Source: Cephalopachus bancanus
Lineage: Eukaryota > Chordata > Mammalia > Primates > Tarsiidae
Assembly: GCA_027257055.1 (NCBI GenBank)
Contig: JAPVLO010000384.1
Coordinates: 1,488,001-1,552,000, forward strand
DNA: 64,000 nucleotides
Reading direction: 5' to 3'
Positions 46,941-58,565 of this stretch are shown piece by piece; position 1 is the stretch's first letter, and the number at the start of each line of letters is the position of its first letter. The notes beneath the pieces were generated by a model. That model saw only the letters and a program-made list of their open reading frames with translations. It searched no databases and was not told where the DNA came from. A program made the translations under genes and the position numbers.

Positions 46941-47404
46941 AGCAATCATTAATACAATATCAAAAGGTTATACCTATAATCAAATTATGTTTGTATATAT
47001 TTAACTGCTTAGAATACTTTTAGGTCACAGTCTATGTCCTGACAACTTTGGAGACATTTTAAAATTTCTTTCACAAATATTAATGTGAAGAAACCTAAAA
47101 CCAACCTGAATTATTTCCCCACTGTTTTATTCAAAATCTTAAAATTATTTTTCTTTATTTTTGAAGTTTAATAACTTAACCAGACTATTTATAGTCTCTG
47201 TCATTTTTTTCAGATACATCAAATGCTATTTTAATGTAGAAGATTTGACTATTAGTACATACAATCAAATCATTATTTTATATTTGAGTATAATTTCTGC
47301 TTTCTTTTTGGAATCTTTTACCTTAGGAATTAGTTATCTTAAATTTCTTTGTTATTATTATTTCTTTAATTGTTTTATTTTTGTGGTTTTTCTCCATGAC
47401 TTTC
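46941..47404. other. Unassigned AT-rich DNA
   Basis: No gene. The ORF at 47161-47487 is a random frame that runs into the L1 fragment downstream. Confidence 0.5.
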
Positions 47405-47782
47405 AGCAGCCTCTGAGACAAGGTTATCCTCTCTCTACACTTTTATTCAGTATAATACTGGAAGTTCTGGCCAGACCAATTAGGTAACTGTAAGAAATAA
47501 AGGACATTCAAATTGGGAGAGAAAAATCAAATTAGCTTTGTTTGCCAATGACATTATCTTATTCAAAAAAAAAAAGACTCCACTGAAACACTGTTAGAAC
47601 TGACAAATTAATTTAATGAAGTGACAAGATTAAAAAATACAAAAATCAATAACATTTATATATGTCTAAAGTGAACAATCTGCAAAAAAAAAGCAATTCA
47701 TTTACAATAGCTACAAAGAACACAGAATACCTGTGATTCCATCTAACCAAAGAAACTACATACCTATACAAGGAAAACTTGA

Positions 47783-47842
<60 letters not shown>

Positions 47843-47995
47843 ATATTCCATGCTTATGTATTGGAAGTATTAATACTGTTAAAATGACGACATTACCCAA
47901 TACAATTTGCAGATTCAGTGCAGTCACTATCAAAATACCAATGCCATTCTTCACAGAAATAGAAAAAAAAATTAACTTGACTTTTAGATGAGTCT
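47405..47995 (+). mobile_element. Older L1 fragment (RT region) with (CA)n insertion
   Basis: CTCTGAGACAAGGTTATCCT to GCCAATGACATTATCTTATT encodes RT motif B to C remnants (RQGYPLSTLLFSIILEVLA; then FANDI where FADD is expected). The downstream part ends with CCATTCTTCACAGAAATAG. A (CA)n array occupies 47789-47838. Both ends truncated. Confidence 0.85.
47789..47838. repeat. (CA)n microsatellite
   Basis: About 25 uninterrupted CA units inside the L1 fragment. Confidence 0.98.
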
Positions 47996-48820
47996 TGCTA
48001 AATCTGACTTAGTCTGGTAATGATATTTTTATGGTATTTTACTGGTGTCTTTTTTTTCACAATCACTTTCTTTTATTTCATTTTCTTTCTTCTAGTCTAT
48101 GTTTGTTGCTTATGCATGCAACGTTTTCTTTTACATTTTGCCCACTGTTTTATTGCATTGCTGGCCTGCCATTTGTCTCAATCATATACTTAAATTAGCA
48201 GAATCTAAACATCAATTTTTTCCTAGAAGTTTCAAGTGTGTTGATATTGAGTGAGTGCGTCTCATAATGCCTTGGGAAGAGAAAAGAAAGAAAGAACTGA
48301 GTGGAAACTGAGAGGTCCATTGAAAAACACTCACTGGCTCTTATCTGACATTTGTTACATTTCCTGTAGTAGGGTTTACATTATTAAAGCTGTTTGCCAT
48401 AAAGAATATCTGAGGCTTTAAATACTTAACTACAGTTGTTCAGTTTTCCCATTATACTTGTCTTTCTCTAACAGTTTCTCTTTTCCCCCTATCTGTTTTG
48501 CTTCTGATTTTAGAACATTAGAGATAATTGTTAGGGTTATTTGACTCGGGTCCCAAGATAGAGTTGGCAGAGAATGATTCTGTGACATAGTTTTCTTCCC
48601 CTATGGCTACCTAGAAACTCCTTTTTTCATTAACGTGTCTCAATTCTTTCTTTCTAATGAGATACATTTTCTCTTGTAGTACATCTTATATGAGTCTGTT
48701 TTTTGTCTGGTGCTCTTTATAAAGTTTGTGCTCTAAAATATATACTTTAGAATACTACAAAATGTATGCTTTCGATAAGTTACATAACTTACAACAAATA
48801 AATTTAAAGTATTTGTTGTT
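47996..48820. other. Unique intergenic DNA
   Basis: No repeat or gene recognised. Confidence 0.5.
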
Positions 48821-48834
48821 AAAATAGCACTATA

Positions 48835-50850
48835 GCTAGAAAGAAGGAAGATAGCAGTGGAGCCAGGTGGACTATGGGAGTCCAGTGGAAGTAAGTGAGT
48901 GTATTGAAAATTTTGCATATGTGTCTGTGAGTAAGTGGGTGTGTGAGTGGCTAACTGAGTGAGGATTTGGGAGCAAGTGGCCAGGGCTCTTCTGGTGAAG
49001 TGGTTGGTGCCTCAGCTGCTCTGCTTGGACCCTAGAGCTTTCCAAGTTGCAGAAGCCAAGCACTAATTTTTAAAAAATCAACAAAGGTCTTCATAGGAAG
49101 AAGTTGTCAGGAGTGACTGCTGGTTCCAGGCTCTGCCTCACCACTACTGTGCCTGGTGAGATACTGGAAGTAAGGGCTGGGGAGGGAGCACAGAGAAGGT
49201 GACCAGAGGTAGAGACTCACTAGAGAAGACAAAACAGACACCCTGCCACCATCTTGAAAACTGGGCAGGAAAGTGCTCCAGCTTGCTCACCACAGAGTGA
49301 CTGACCTGATCTCTGTGACCAGTGGATTAATTACTCAAGGGTTGATTATGACCCAGAGGAATACCCCAAAAGTGCAAACTCTGGAGGGACCGGACAAATG
49401 CTGAGTTTCAAGTGCCCCACACCCTACCCTGATTCAGTCACGGGACAGAGGGTGTGAACAGAAAAGGATAAGAAAGACCCCAAAGGGATTACAAATGAGT
49501 CCAGGGCTGAGCCAACCTCTTCCTCCTCCAGCAATCTTCTGAATGTCAGACCCACAAGGCTGAGCCACAACTGAGAGGAATGAACTCAGGCAGAGCCTGG
49601 ACATCAGTCATGATAAGTCTGGTTGAAGTACTATCCCCTGCATCCCCCAGTGCCTGGGGAAGAGAGAATCCCATACCTTCCCACTGGAGGGGGGGGATCC
49701 CTGACCATATGAGAGTGGGAGGGGAGAACTTAAACCCTATCCACCTCCACCACCTTCTCCTCCTTCCCCTGACTGGACACTGGGGAGATTATGAATAAGG
49801 CAGTTGCTCTGCAGGAGACAGCTAAGGGCCTTACCTTTGAGCAACTGAGAGGAACAATTTCAGAACCTGCCACAAGAGAGTTTTTTTTCTTTTCTTTTTT
49901 CCTTTGTTCATGAATGTATATGTGAGAGTTTGATCTGTATTCCCCTCATCTTTTTTTTATTTTCTTTTTTCTTTCTTTTTTCCTTCATTCTTATTTCATT
50001 TTTTGTATACAGTTTATGTGTGTTTGGGAATGAATGAGTATCCTTCTTTCAGTTTTAGTTTGTTTGTTTTTGGTTTTTAGTTCTTCTCTTTTTTTAGTTT
50101 AATGTGTGTGTAAATGTATATGTGAGGGTTCGATTTCAATTCCTTTTCTAATCTTTTCTTTTTTCTTCTCCTTTTGTTTTGTATTGAGTGTGTGTGTGTG
50201 TGTGTGTGTGTGTTTAGTTCTGGGTTTTTTTGTTTGTTTGTTTCTTTAATTTGTTTTGTTTTTATCCAGTTTGTTTTGGTTTTTGTTTGTTTGTGTGTGT
50301 GTGTATGTGTGTGTGTGCATGTTTGTGTGTGTATGTGTATCATTGTTTTTTGGTTTGGTTTCTGCTTTTGTTGTTCTGCGTTTCCTTTTTTTGACTTTTA
50401 AATTTTTTAACTTTTCTCCATCTTATTTTGTTCTCTTATCTCTGTTCTCCTCACTGTTGTTCATGTATCTTGGACTCAGTGGGTACACACATGTATCCAT
50501 TGCATCATCATATAGAATGATGATGGAGAGTGGACCTCATGGGACCCATACCATAATCAATGAACATTGTGATTTGCAAGCGGTTTCTGAATCTCAGCTC
50601 CCAATCCTCCACCTTATTCATCTCCCAAAACTACAAAAGACAACCAAGATTCCCATCCATGGCCCTATTTCAAAATAGAACAAATTCAGAGCCCTGATCA
50701 GAGAAGAATAGAAGGCCAAACAAACATGAGAAGTCAAAGCCCCTCCCACTGCCACTGAATAACAGAATTAAAAAGAAAAGAAAGAGATCTGTCATAAATG
50801 AAGAAAAATCAACAGAAGAACACAGAAAATTCCCAGTGTAACAAAGAGAA
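48835..50850 (+). promoter_or_regulatory. L1-C 5' UTR
   Basis: About 2 kb, longer than in L1-A or L1-B. The first kilobase is of mixed composition with a degenerate AAGATAGC start. Then comes a T/GT-rich tract (49880-50420, with (GT)n at 50187-50213 and 50291-50340), and an A-rich lead to ORF1. ORFs at 50077-50678 are low-complexity artefacts. It shares only the general T-rich-then-A-rich layout with L1-A. Confidence 0.75.
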
Positions 50851-51660
50851 AATGTTTGAAAAATCAGACCTCAGAGCCCAAATAATGGAAGTCACGAACA
50901 ACTGACCCCAAAATACAACAAGAAAATGGATGGAAAGAGTAGATAAGACTCAAGAAACATGCCACAGTGAAAGAACTTGTAGCAGAGATTTTGGCCATAA
51001 AAAATTTCATCCAGGAAGTAAATAACCAGTTGACAAGCATGCAAAGCAGAATTAATCAAGCAGAAGAATCTCAGAACTTGAAGAACAAAACATGGAATTA
51101 ACCTGATCTGTAAAAAACTCAGAAACAAAACTCAGAAAGAGAGAACAAAGCTTCCAAGAGATATGCAATTATATCAAAAGGCTAAACCTACACCTGATTG
51201 GAATCCCAAGAAAAGAAAGGGAGAACATCTTGGAAAGCAAGTAATCTAGGAGGTTATCCAAGAAAACTTTCCCCATCTCACCAGAGATGTGACCATCCAA
51301 ACAGAAGAGATACAGAGATACCTTGCAAGACATCAAATGAGAAGACCAACCCCTAGACACATAGTAATTTGCCTACACAAAGTAGTTGCAAAACAATCTT
51401 AAAGGTAGCAAGAGAGAAGGATCAGACTACATACTGTGGAAAAACAATCAGAATAGCAGCGGACCTATCGGAGAAACACTGCAAGCTATAAGGGACTGAA
51501 GTCCAATATTCAAAGTCCTCAAAGATAAACAATTTCAATCAAGAATTTACTACACAGTCAAGTTCATCTTCATCAGCAATGGAAAATTAAAATCCTTCCC
51601 AGACAGCCAATCTCTAAGAGATTATGCAGTTTACAGACAAGTTCTACAGGAGATGCCTAA
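50851..51660 (+). pseudogene. L1-C ORF1 relic
   Basis: Recognised by DNA similarity to L1-A ORF1: AGAATTAATCAAGCAGAAGA (coiled-coil end), GATTGGAATCCCAAGAAAAG (RRM start) and AGATAAACAATTTCAATCAA with ATCCTTCCCAGACAGCCAAT (CTD). Multiple stops and small deletions; no long frame remains. Confidence 0.85.
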
Positions 51661-51836
51661 ACAGGTATTATGCACAGAGGAAAGAAGAAAAAAAATGACC
51701 ATGCACTTCCAAGAGAACAGGAAAACACAGAATCAACATAGAATACGTCATGACTGCAAACTTTAAAACACACACGCACATCAACCCAAAAGTTAAAAGA
51801 GAACAAGAAACAAAGCAAAAACTTTATAAGAGCCTC

Positions 51837-54800
51837 ATGATGGGAATAAACCATCATATCTAATAATCAACCTGAACATGAATGGATGAAATGCACGACT
51901 GAAAAGAGACAGAATGGCAAAGTGGATAAAAAAAACTATGACCCAATAATTTGCTACATCCAGGAAACTCATCTCATCACACGGGATGTACACAGACTCA
52001 AAGTTAGTGGATAGAAAATGAATTTCCGGGTGAACTGATCATAAAAGAAAACATGAGTCATGATCGTAATATCAGACAATGCAATCTTTAAGCTATCAAA
52101 ATTTTTAAAAAATATGGAAGGACACTACATAATGATAAATGTTTCAATCCATCAAAAAGAAATATCTGTCCTAAACATATATACACCAAACACCAGAGCA
52201 CCAGTGTTTATAAAGTAACTACTATGTAAACTAAAAAAAGATATTGAATCTAACACTATTATAGCTGGGGACTTAAATACCCCACTAACAATGCTAGATA
52301 AATCATTGAAGAAAAATATCAACAGGCGATCCAGAAACTCAACTTGACACTTAACCAAATGGACTTAATAGATACCTACAGAACACTCCACCCAACAACC
52401 ACAGAATATGCATTCTACTCATAACCACATGGAATGTACTCCAAGATCGATCACATCCCTGGCCATAAATCAAGCATAAACAAATTTCATAAATCAAAAT
52501 ACTGCCATGCACCTTCTCAGACCACAGTGGAATAAAGTTAAATATCAACACCAATAATATTCCCCCAAACCCACAAAGGACCTCATCTCTACAATAAGTC
52601 AAAAAAAAAAAAAAAAAAAAAAGCCCACAAATACATGGACACTAAACAGCATGATGCTGAATGACTACTGGGTCAACACAGAAATCAAAACAAAAATTAA
52701 AAGATTCCTGGAAATGCATGAAAATGAAGATACATCTTACCAAAATCTCTGGGATGCTATGAAGCAGTTTTAAGAGGGAAGTTCATATCTCTATGGACAC
52801 ACATGAAGAAAATGGAAAGATCACAAGCTAACAGTCTAACAAAACCCCTAAGGAGCTGGAAAGGCAAGACCATCAAAACCTTAACTTCAGCAGAATAATC
52901 CAGACCAAAGTAAAAGCCCAAATACAAGACATAGAAGACAAAAATATCATAGAAAAAATCAACAATGCAAAAAGTTGGTTCTTTGAAAGAATAAACAAGA
53001 TTGATAGCCCCTAGCCAGACTGACCAAGACAAAGAGAGAAAAAGCCCAAATAAACACAATCAGAAGTATAAAAGATCAAATCACAGCTGACCCCAAAGAA
53101 ATACAAAAGATTACCAGAGATTTCTTTGTACATCTGTATAGAAACAAACTTGATGACCTAAATGAAATGGAGGACTTTCTGACATCACACTACTACTCAA
53201 AGTTGAAACAAGAAGACACTAAGACACTCAATAGACCAATAACAACCCAGGAAATTGACTCCCTCTTAAGAAAACTACCTATAAAAAATGCCTGGATCAG
53301 ACGGCTTTCCAATAGAATTCTAAAAAACACAAAAAAAGGAGCCATTACCAATCCTATTGAAAGTATTCCAGACAATTGAGAAAAAAGGAATTCTCCCCAA
53401 ATCATTTTATGAAGCTAACATCATACTGATACCCAAACCAGGTAAAGATCCAGCAAAAAAAAAAAAAAAAAAAAAAAAGAAAACAAAAAAAGAAAAAAGA
53501 ACTACAGGTCAATATCCCTAATGAACATACATGAAAAAATCTTCAACAAGATTCTTGCAAATCGGATTCAAAAATACATCTCAAAAATCATCCACCATGA
53601 CCAAGCAGGCTTCATCCCCAAGATGCAGGGCTGGTTCAACATCCACAAGACTATAAATGTAATTAAATACATCAACAGATATAAAGATAAGAAGTACATG
53701 ATTATATCATTAGAATCAGAAAAAGCTTTTAATAAAATTCGGCATCCTTCCTTGATAAAAACCCTTGAACACCTAGTGGCATAGAAGGAATGTACATCAA
53801 AATAGTAAGCACCATCTATGATGAACCCACAACCAGCTTGTTACTAAATGGACAGAAACTGGAACCATTTCCCTTGAAGACCAGAATAAGACAAGGCTGC
53901 CCATTTTCACTTCTCCTGTTCAACATTGTGTTGGAAGTCCTAGCTAGAACAATCAGAGAAGAGATAGAAATCAGCTGTATCCAAATAGGAAAATAGGAAG
54001 TTAAGTTACCCCACTTTGTTGAAGATATGATCCTATATCTTGAAAATCCAACAGAATTTGTCAAAACCTTATAAAGTACTTTGGAAAATATCAGAATACA
54101 AAAAATATATATGCAGAAGACAGTTGCATTCTTATACACCAAAACAAACAAGTAGAGGACTAAATAAAAAGTACAATTCCATTCACAATAACCACAACAA
54201 AATGAAATACCTCTGCATCTTCCTAACCAGAGAAGTGAAAAAGCTTTACAATGAGCACTACAAAACACTGCTCAAAGAAATCCAAGAAGACACGAACAAT
54301 TAGAAAAATATTCCATGCTCATGAATAGGAAGAATCAATATTGTTAAGATGTCCATCCTACCAAAAACAATCTATAGATTCAACAAAATACCCATTAAAT
54401 TGCCAACTTCATTTTTCTAAGACCTGGAAATGACAGTAAAGAAATTCATATGGAAAAATAAATGACCACAAATAGCCAAAACAATCCTTAGCAAATGAAA
54501 CAAAATGAGAGACATCACACTTCCAGACTTCAAACTTTACTATAAGGCTACAGTAATCAAAACAGCCTGGTATTGGTACAAGAACAAGCATACGGACCAA
54601 TGAAACAGAATAAAGATTCCAGAAGCAAAGCCTCAATTTATCAACCAACTCATCTCTGACAAAGCCTCCACCAACAACCACTGGGGAGAGGAGAACCTAT
54701 TCAGTAAATGATGCTGGGAAAATTGGCTGATCACATACAGAAGATTGAAACAGGACCTCTACCTATCACCATACACAAAAATCAACTCTAAATGGATCGA

Positions 54801-55720
54801 AGACCTACACATAAAATCTTAAACTATAAGAATCTTAGAAAACACAGGAGACGCCCTTACAGAAATTGTAGTAGGCAACCAATTCCTGATCAAAACTGCA
54901 GATGTCCACACATATGAGGTAAGATAGACAAGTGGGACCTCATTTAACTGAAAAGCTTCTACAAAGCAAAAGAAACCATTAGGGATTGTGAAGAGACATC
55001 CACAGAATGGGAAAAAATATTTGACAACTGTATATCTGAGAGAGTCCTAATGTCCAGGATCTTCAAGTCAAATGTGCTGAAATGAAAAACAAACAGCCTC
55101 ATTAAAAAGTGGACAAAAGACATTAATAGACACTTATCAAAAGAAGATATGTGGGCAGCCAACAGGCACATGAAAAAGTGTTCAGTCTCACTCATCATCA
55201 GAGGAATGCAAATCAAATCAAAACCACGTTGATATACCACCTAACACCAGTAAGAAGGGCCAATATTAGTAAAACAAACAACAACAGTTGCTGGTGAGAA
55301 CGTGGAGAAAAAGGAACGCTTCTCCACTTCTGGTGGGAATGCAAACTAGTGCAACCTCATTGGAAGATAGTGTGGCGATTTCTGAAAGAACTAGAAATTG
55401 ACCTTCCATATGACCCAGCAATTCCTCTATTGGGAATATACTCAGAGGAACTCAAATCATTTTACCAAAAAGATACCTGTACACGTATGTTTATTGGACC
55501 ACTATTCATAATAGCAAAAACGTGGAACCAACCGTGTTGTCCATTGAAGCTGGGCTAGATAAAAAAATGTGGTACATATACGCAATGGAATATTATGCAG
55601 TCATAAAGAAGGATAAACATATGGACTTAGCAGCAACTTGGATGGAATTCAAATCTATAATACTCAGTATCACAGAAACAAAGAACAGAGTGCCGTATGT
55701 TCTCACTCATAAGCGGACCC
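51837..55720 (+). pseudogene. L1-C ORF2 relic
   Basis: The ATG at 51837 (MMGINHHI) meets a stop within ten codons. Endonuclease region to about 52540 (GGACTTAAATACCCCACT codes the DLNTPL motif; the SDH codons lie near 52517). The RT region has open pieces at 53521-53784 ([20 protein letters not shown]) and 53790-53996 ([19 protein letters not shown]). The FADD position reads FVED near 54020, so the active site is lost. An A-tract at 53457-53499 replaces part of the KENYRPIS lead. The C-terminal piece 55349-55558 (LPYDPAIPLLGIYSEELKSF) is open. Confidence 0.92.
52570..52631 (+). mobile_element. Very short Alu insertion with TSD
   Basis: GGACCTCATCTCTACAATAA plus GTC and an A-run of about 22: only about 24 bp of the left-monomer end and tail. 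Exact 8-bp TSD CCCACAAA at 52570-52577 and 52624-52631. Interrupts L1-C ORF2. Confidence 0.88.
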
Positions 55721-55944
55721 TGAACATTTACCCTATTGATGTAAAGAAAGAAATTGGCAGTAGTGAGATACGGCCGGGGTGAGGGTGGGGGTGGAGACAA
55801 AATCAATAAGGGATACCTGACCTCAAACCAGGTAAAGTGGGGACCAAAGGAGGCCCAATTTTTACCTGTATAATGTCCCACTTGTATACCTAATCCTGAA
55901 TTATACCCCACATCTTTAAAATAAAATATTTAAAAAGCACTATA

Positions 55945-57172
55945 TTTGATATAAATATGCTGACAATAAAAATTTGAATGTTTGTGTTGGTATTATGGTC
56001 ACAGAACACAGAAATCAGCCAATCCCACTATACTCCAGTAATGAATCTCAATGAACTTTTATAGGAAGCCAAACATCTAAGGAATAATTGTTTAGAAATA
56101 TACAATAATATACTATACATATGTATGTAATACTTATTGTTAAGTGGTGTGGATTCTAAACTTCAATAGCAAGAACTCCTTTTAATAGACTTGGATAATA
56201 TACACCAAATTAAAGATTTAACCATTCTCTTCTTTCCCGGACCACCAGTGAGAACCCAAAAGAATACACCACCCCGCTGTCCATCCCTCTAAGTCACACC
56301 TGAGTCTCAAATCTGCCTCTTATAACCAGCTGTATGAAAGGAGTGAAGAGACACTATCTGTCAAATCTGCTGCAATCTGTTCCAGGACAAAAACTCAGGG
56401 GTAATTTATGACATATACCTCACGGTGGGAAATGGAGGTGGGGGCAAACTGACTGTGCCCATTCCCACAAGAGAGCAGATACCAACTCTGATTGCTCCAG
56501 TCAGATGGAAGTGGTGGTCTTGGGGAAAAAAAGATGGCATTTACAACTATTTCCCCTTATGACTTGACTGGCAGCTCAAGTGGCCCCAGTCCTGTGCTGG
56601 AATCCATTCAACCAAGCCATTACGTAACTCTAGCACCACTAGGCAGGCTTTACCAGAAATGAGTGGCAATTATATTGTCTAAACCACCAATCTGACAAAA
56701 GATTTTTATCCACCTTCGTGGTATAAGTGACAGCCTAGGAGACAATCTGGCTGGAAAGTTGAAATATCTGCATAACACGAATGGTTTAAAACATAGCAGG
56801 AGAGAACATATGAAATACAGTCTTTTACAATAACCTAAGAATTAGAGTAACTAAGAGTGGCGGTAAAAGAATAGTAAATGCATAGTGTTGCCCTCAAGAG
56901 ACTTAAATCGAATTCGGAAGGTGTGACAGACCCATAAGACATCTCAGGGATTTGTTTCAAAGTAACAGATACACAAAGCTGAATAATTTAGGATTCTGAA
57001 GCTAAAAGAAGAAGTGATAACCCTGAGGATATCATTCTTGAGGCACAAGTGTACATGGGACAAGTAGTGTTTTGCTTGAGCTAGAAGAGATGCAAAGTCT
57101 GGATTTGTGAAGTAGAGAACAAAATGTGTGTTAGCAGTGAACAGTTTAGATGTGAAGATGAAAAAGGATGCA
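55945..57172. other. Intergenic DNA, partly GC-richer and unassigned
   Basis: 56210-56790 is less AT-rich than its surroundings (CCGGACCACCAGTGAGAACC) and may be an old, unrecognised repeat or LTR. No ORF of note and no domain. 56830-57060 weakly resembles the old unclassified repeat at 18850-19560. Confidence 0.45.
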
Positions 57173-57307
57173 TAGCTGGATATGGAATCTCTTGCCTATA
57201 GTACTGACTATTCAGGAAGCTGAGCCAGGAGGATTGTTTGAATTCCAGAAGTTGGAGACCAGCCTGGGCAACATAGCGAGACCCTGTTTCCTTTGAAAAA
57301 AAAATAA
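57173..57307 (+). mobile_element. Monomeric Alu relative (FLAM/FRAM)
   Basis: Single 7SL-type monomer: TAGCTGGATATGGAATCTC, AAGCTGAGCCAGGAGGATTG, GAGACCAGCCTGGGCAACAT, AGCGAGACCCTGTTTC, A-rich end near 57305. Older than the dimeric Alus by divergence. Confidence 0.85.
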
Positions 57308-57562
57308 CACGTGAAAAGCAATGGACCTGGAGCAGTATGGATACAAACCCTTGAGTGTTTAGGTGTGAAATGGCACAGATAGGTGAGGTGAGTGGACAGA
57401 AGACCCTGAGAGAGGTCTCATCATTCCCAGTGCCACCCAGGGTTATATAATTATCTATTTTGATTGCTAAAATGCATTGTAAGTTTAGCCATTCGAGACA
57501 CAAGTTGGATTATTTGGTTAATAGATCAAATTATTTATTGTTAATCCAACTCTTAAATGCAG
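57308..57562. other. Unique intergenic DNA
   Basis: No repeat or gene recognised. The 140-codon minus-strand frame at 57081-57503 overlaps the Alu monomer and shows no domain. Confidence 0.5.
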
Positions 57563-57868
57563 TCAGTTCTCAGGATCCATGTGTTTTGCATGGAAGTATC
57601 TAGAAAAAATATTGCACCTGTACTGAACACATACAAACTTTTTCTTGTCGTTATTCCCTAAAAAACACAATAACAACTGTTTACATAGCATTCACATTGT
57701 AGTAAATATTTTAAGTAATCTAGAGATTATTTAAAGTATATGGGAGGATTTGCACAGGTTATTGCAAATACTATATTATATATCAAGGACTTGAGCTCAT
57801 GAGAATTTTGGTATTCGTGGGAGTTTCCGGAACTAATTCCCCATGGTTACAAAGGGATGACTGTATAT
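57563..57868 (+). mobile_element. Tigger-type (TcMar) DNA transposon, non-autonomous
   Basis: CAGTCAGTTCTCAGGATCCA, TGTACTGAACACATACAAAC, TTTTTCTTGTCGTTATTCCC, TAATCTAGAGATTATTTAAA and the closing GGTTACAAAGGGATGACTGTA (in parts) are the body of an old primate-wide Tigger relative. The ends are inverted (CAGTCA and TGACTG). No transposase. Confidence 0.8.
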
Positions 57869-58229
57869 ATTTTAATTTCTAATTACATCTGGATCAATTG
57901 CACCTTATTGTGAAGACAGAGGGAAAGATGATAGCTTGCCACCTTCCTGGGTAGAAAATAAGAGAAGTCAAATCAATGACAATGGAGCTGATTTAGAAAC
58001 ACAAAACATTAGTTTGTTGCCTGTCTGGTAAACTGAGAAGGAGCATATAAGACATAAAAATCCTGAAAAGTCTTAACACCTGTCCACACATGTTTATATT
58101 GACCAAATAGCAACACATTATGGCTCCACTCACTGAACAAACTGATGAGCGAATCAAGTTGAGTACAAAATGCTAGGATGGGAGATGGGCAGGGAAGAGC
58201 ATGTTTCTGTCCGTTGCTTGGAAGGATTT
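57869..58229. other. Unique intergenic DNA
   Basis: No repeat or gene recognised. Confidence 0.5.
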
Positions 58230-58565
58230 CAATTTAATTTTTGTAGAACAGTGTGTCTGCCAGGGCAAATTTGTGCAACAGTCACCATATACAAAGCCTG
58301 TTTGCCATCTCTGTCTTAGTGCAAAATCTGACCTTTAGAGACAGAATAGATACACCTGCAGCCTAAAAAAATGATCAAAAAAGCAATTAAAAGCTAATGA
58401 AAGTCCATGATCCACCTGAGATCTTTTTCTAACAAGATGTCAGTGATAACGTAAAATAAATATTAAGCTCGGTGATCCTATGCTTTCAGGCTTGTTTAGA
58501 TGGATTGAAGCTGTGCTTTTTCCAAGAAAGCAGCTTTATAAAGACAGGTGAAATTGTACGCTGCT
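58230..58565. other. Candidate conserved noncoding element
   Basis: About 335 bp of even, complex sequence without repeat signature: GTCTGCCAGGGCAAATTTGT, CATATACAAAGCCTGTTTGC, AATTAAAAGCTAATGAAAGT (homeodomain-like cores) and TCCACCTGAGATC (E-box CACCTG). No ORF. Resembles developmental enhancers; conservation not tested. Confidence 0.3.

Larger units (their letters stand above)
48826..55944 (+). mobile_element. L1-C: full-length-class LINE-1, sense
   Basis: Body 48835-55935, about 7.1 kb, from GAAGGAAGATAGCAGTGGAG (a mutated GGAAGATGGC-type start) to CCTAATCCTGAATTATACCC and an A-rich tail. TSD core AGCACTATA at 48826-48834 and 55936-55944, extended upstream by an A-rich match. Carries one tiny Alu insertion (52570-52631) and an A-tract expansion (53457-53499). 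Many stops; more decayed than L1-B. Confidence 0.93.

Noticed and set aside
50077..50678. Hydrophobic, Cys/Val-rich ORFs suggesting membrane proteins
   Set aside because: Products of GT/T-rich low-complexity sequence in the L1-C 5' UTR.
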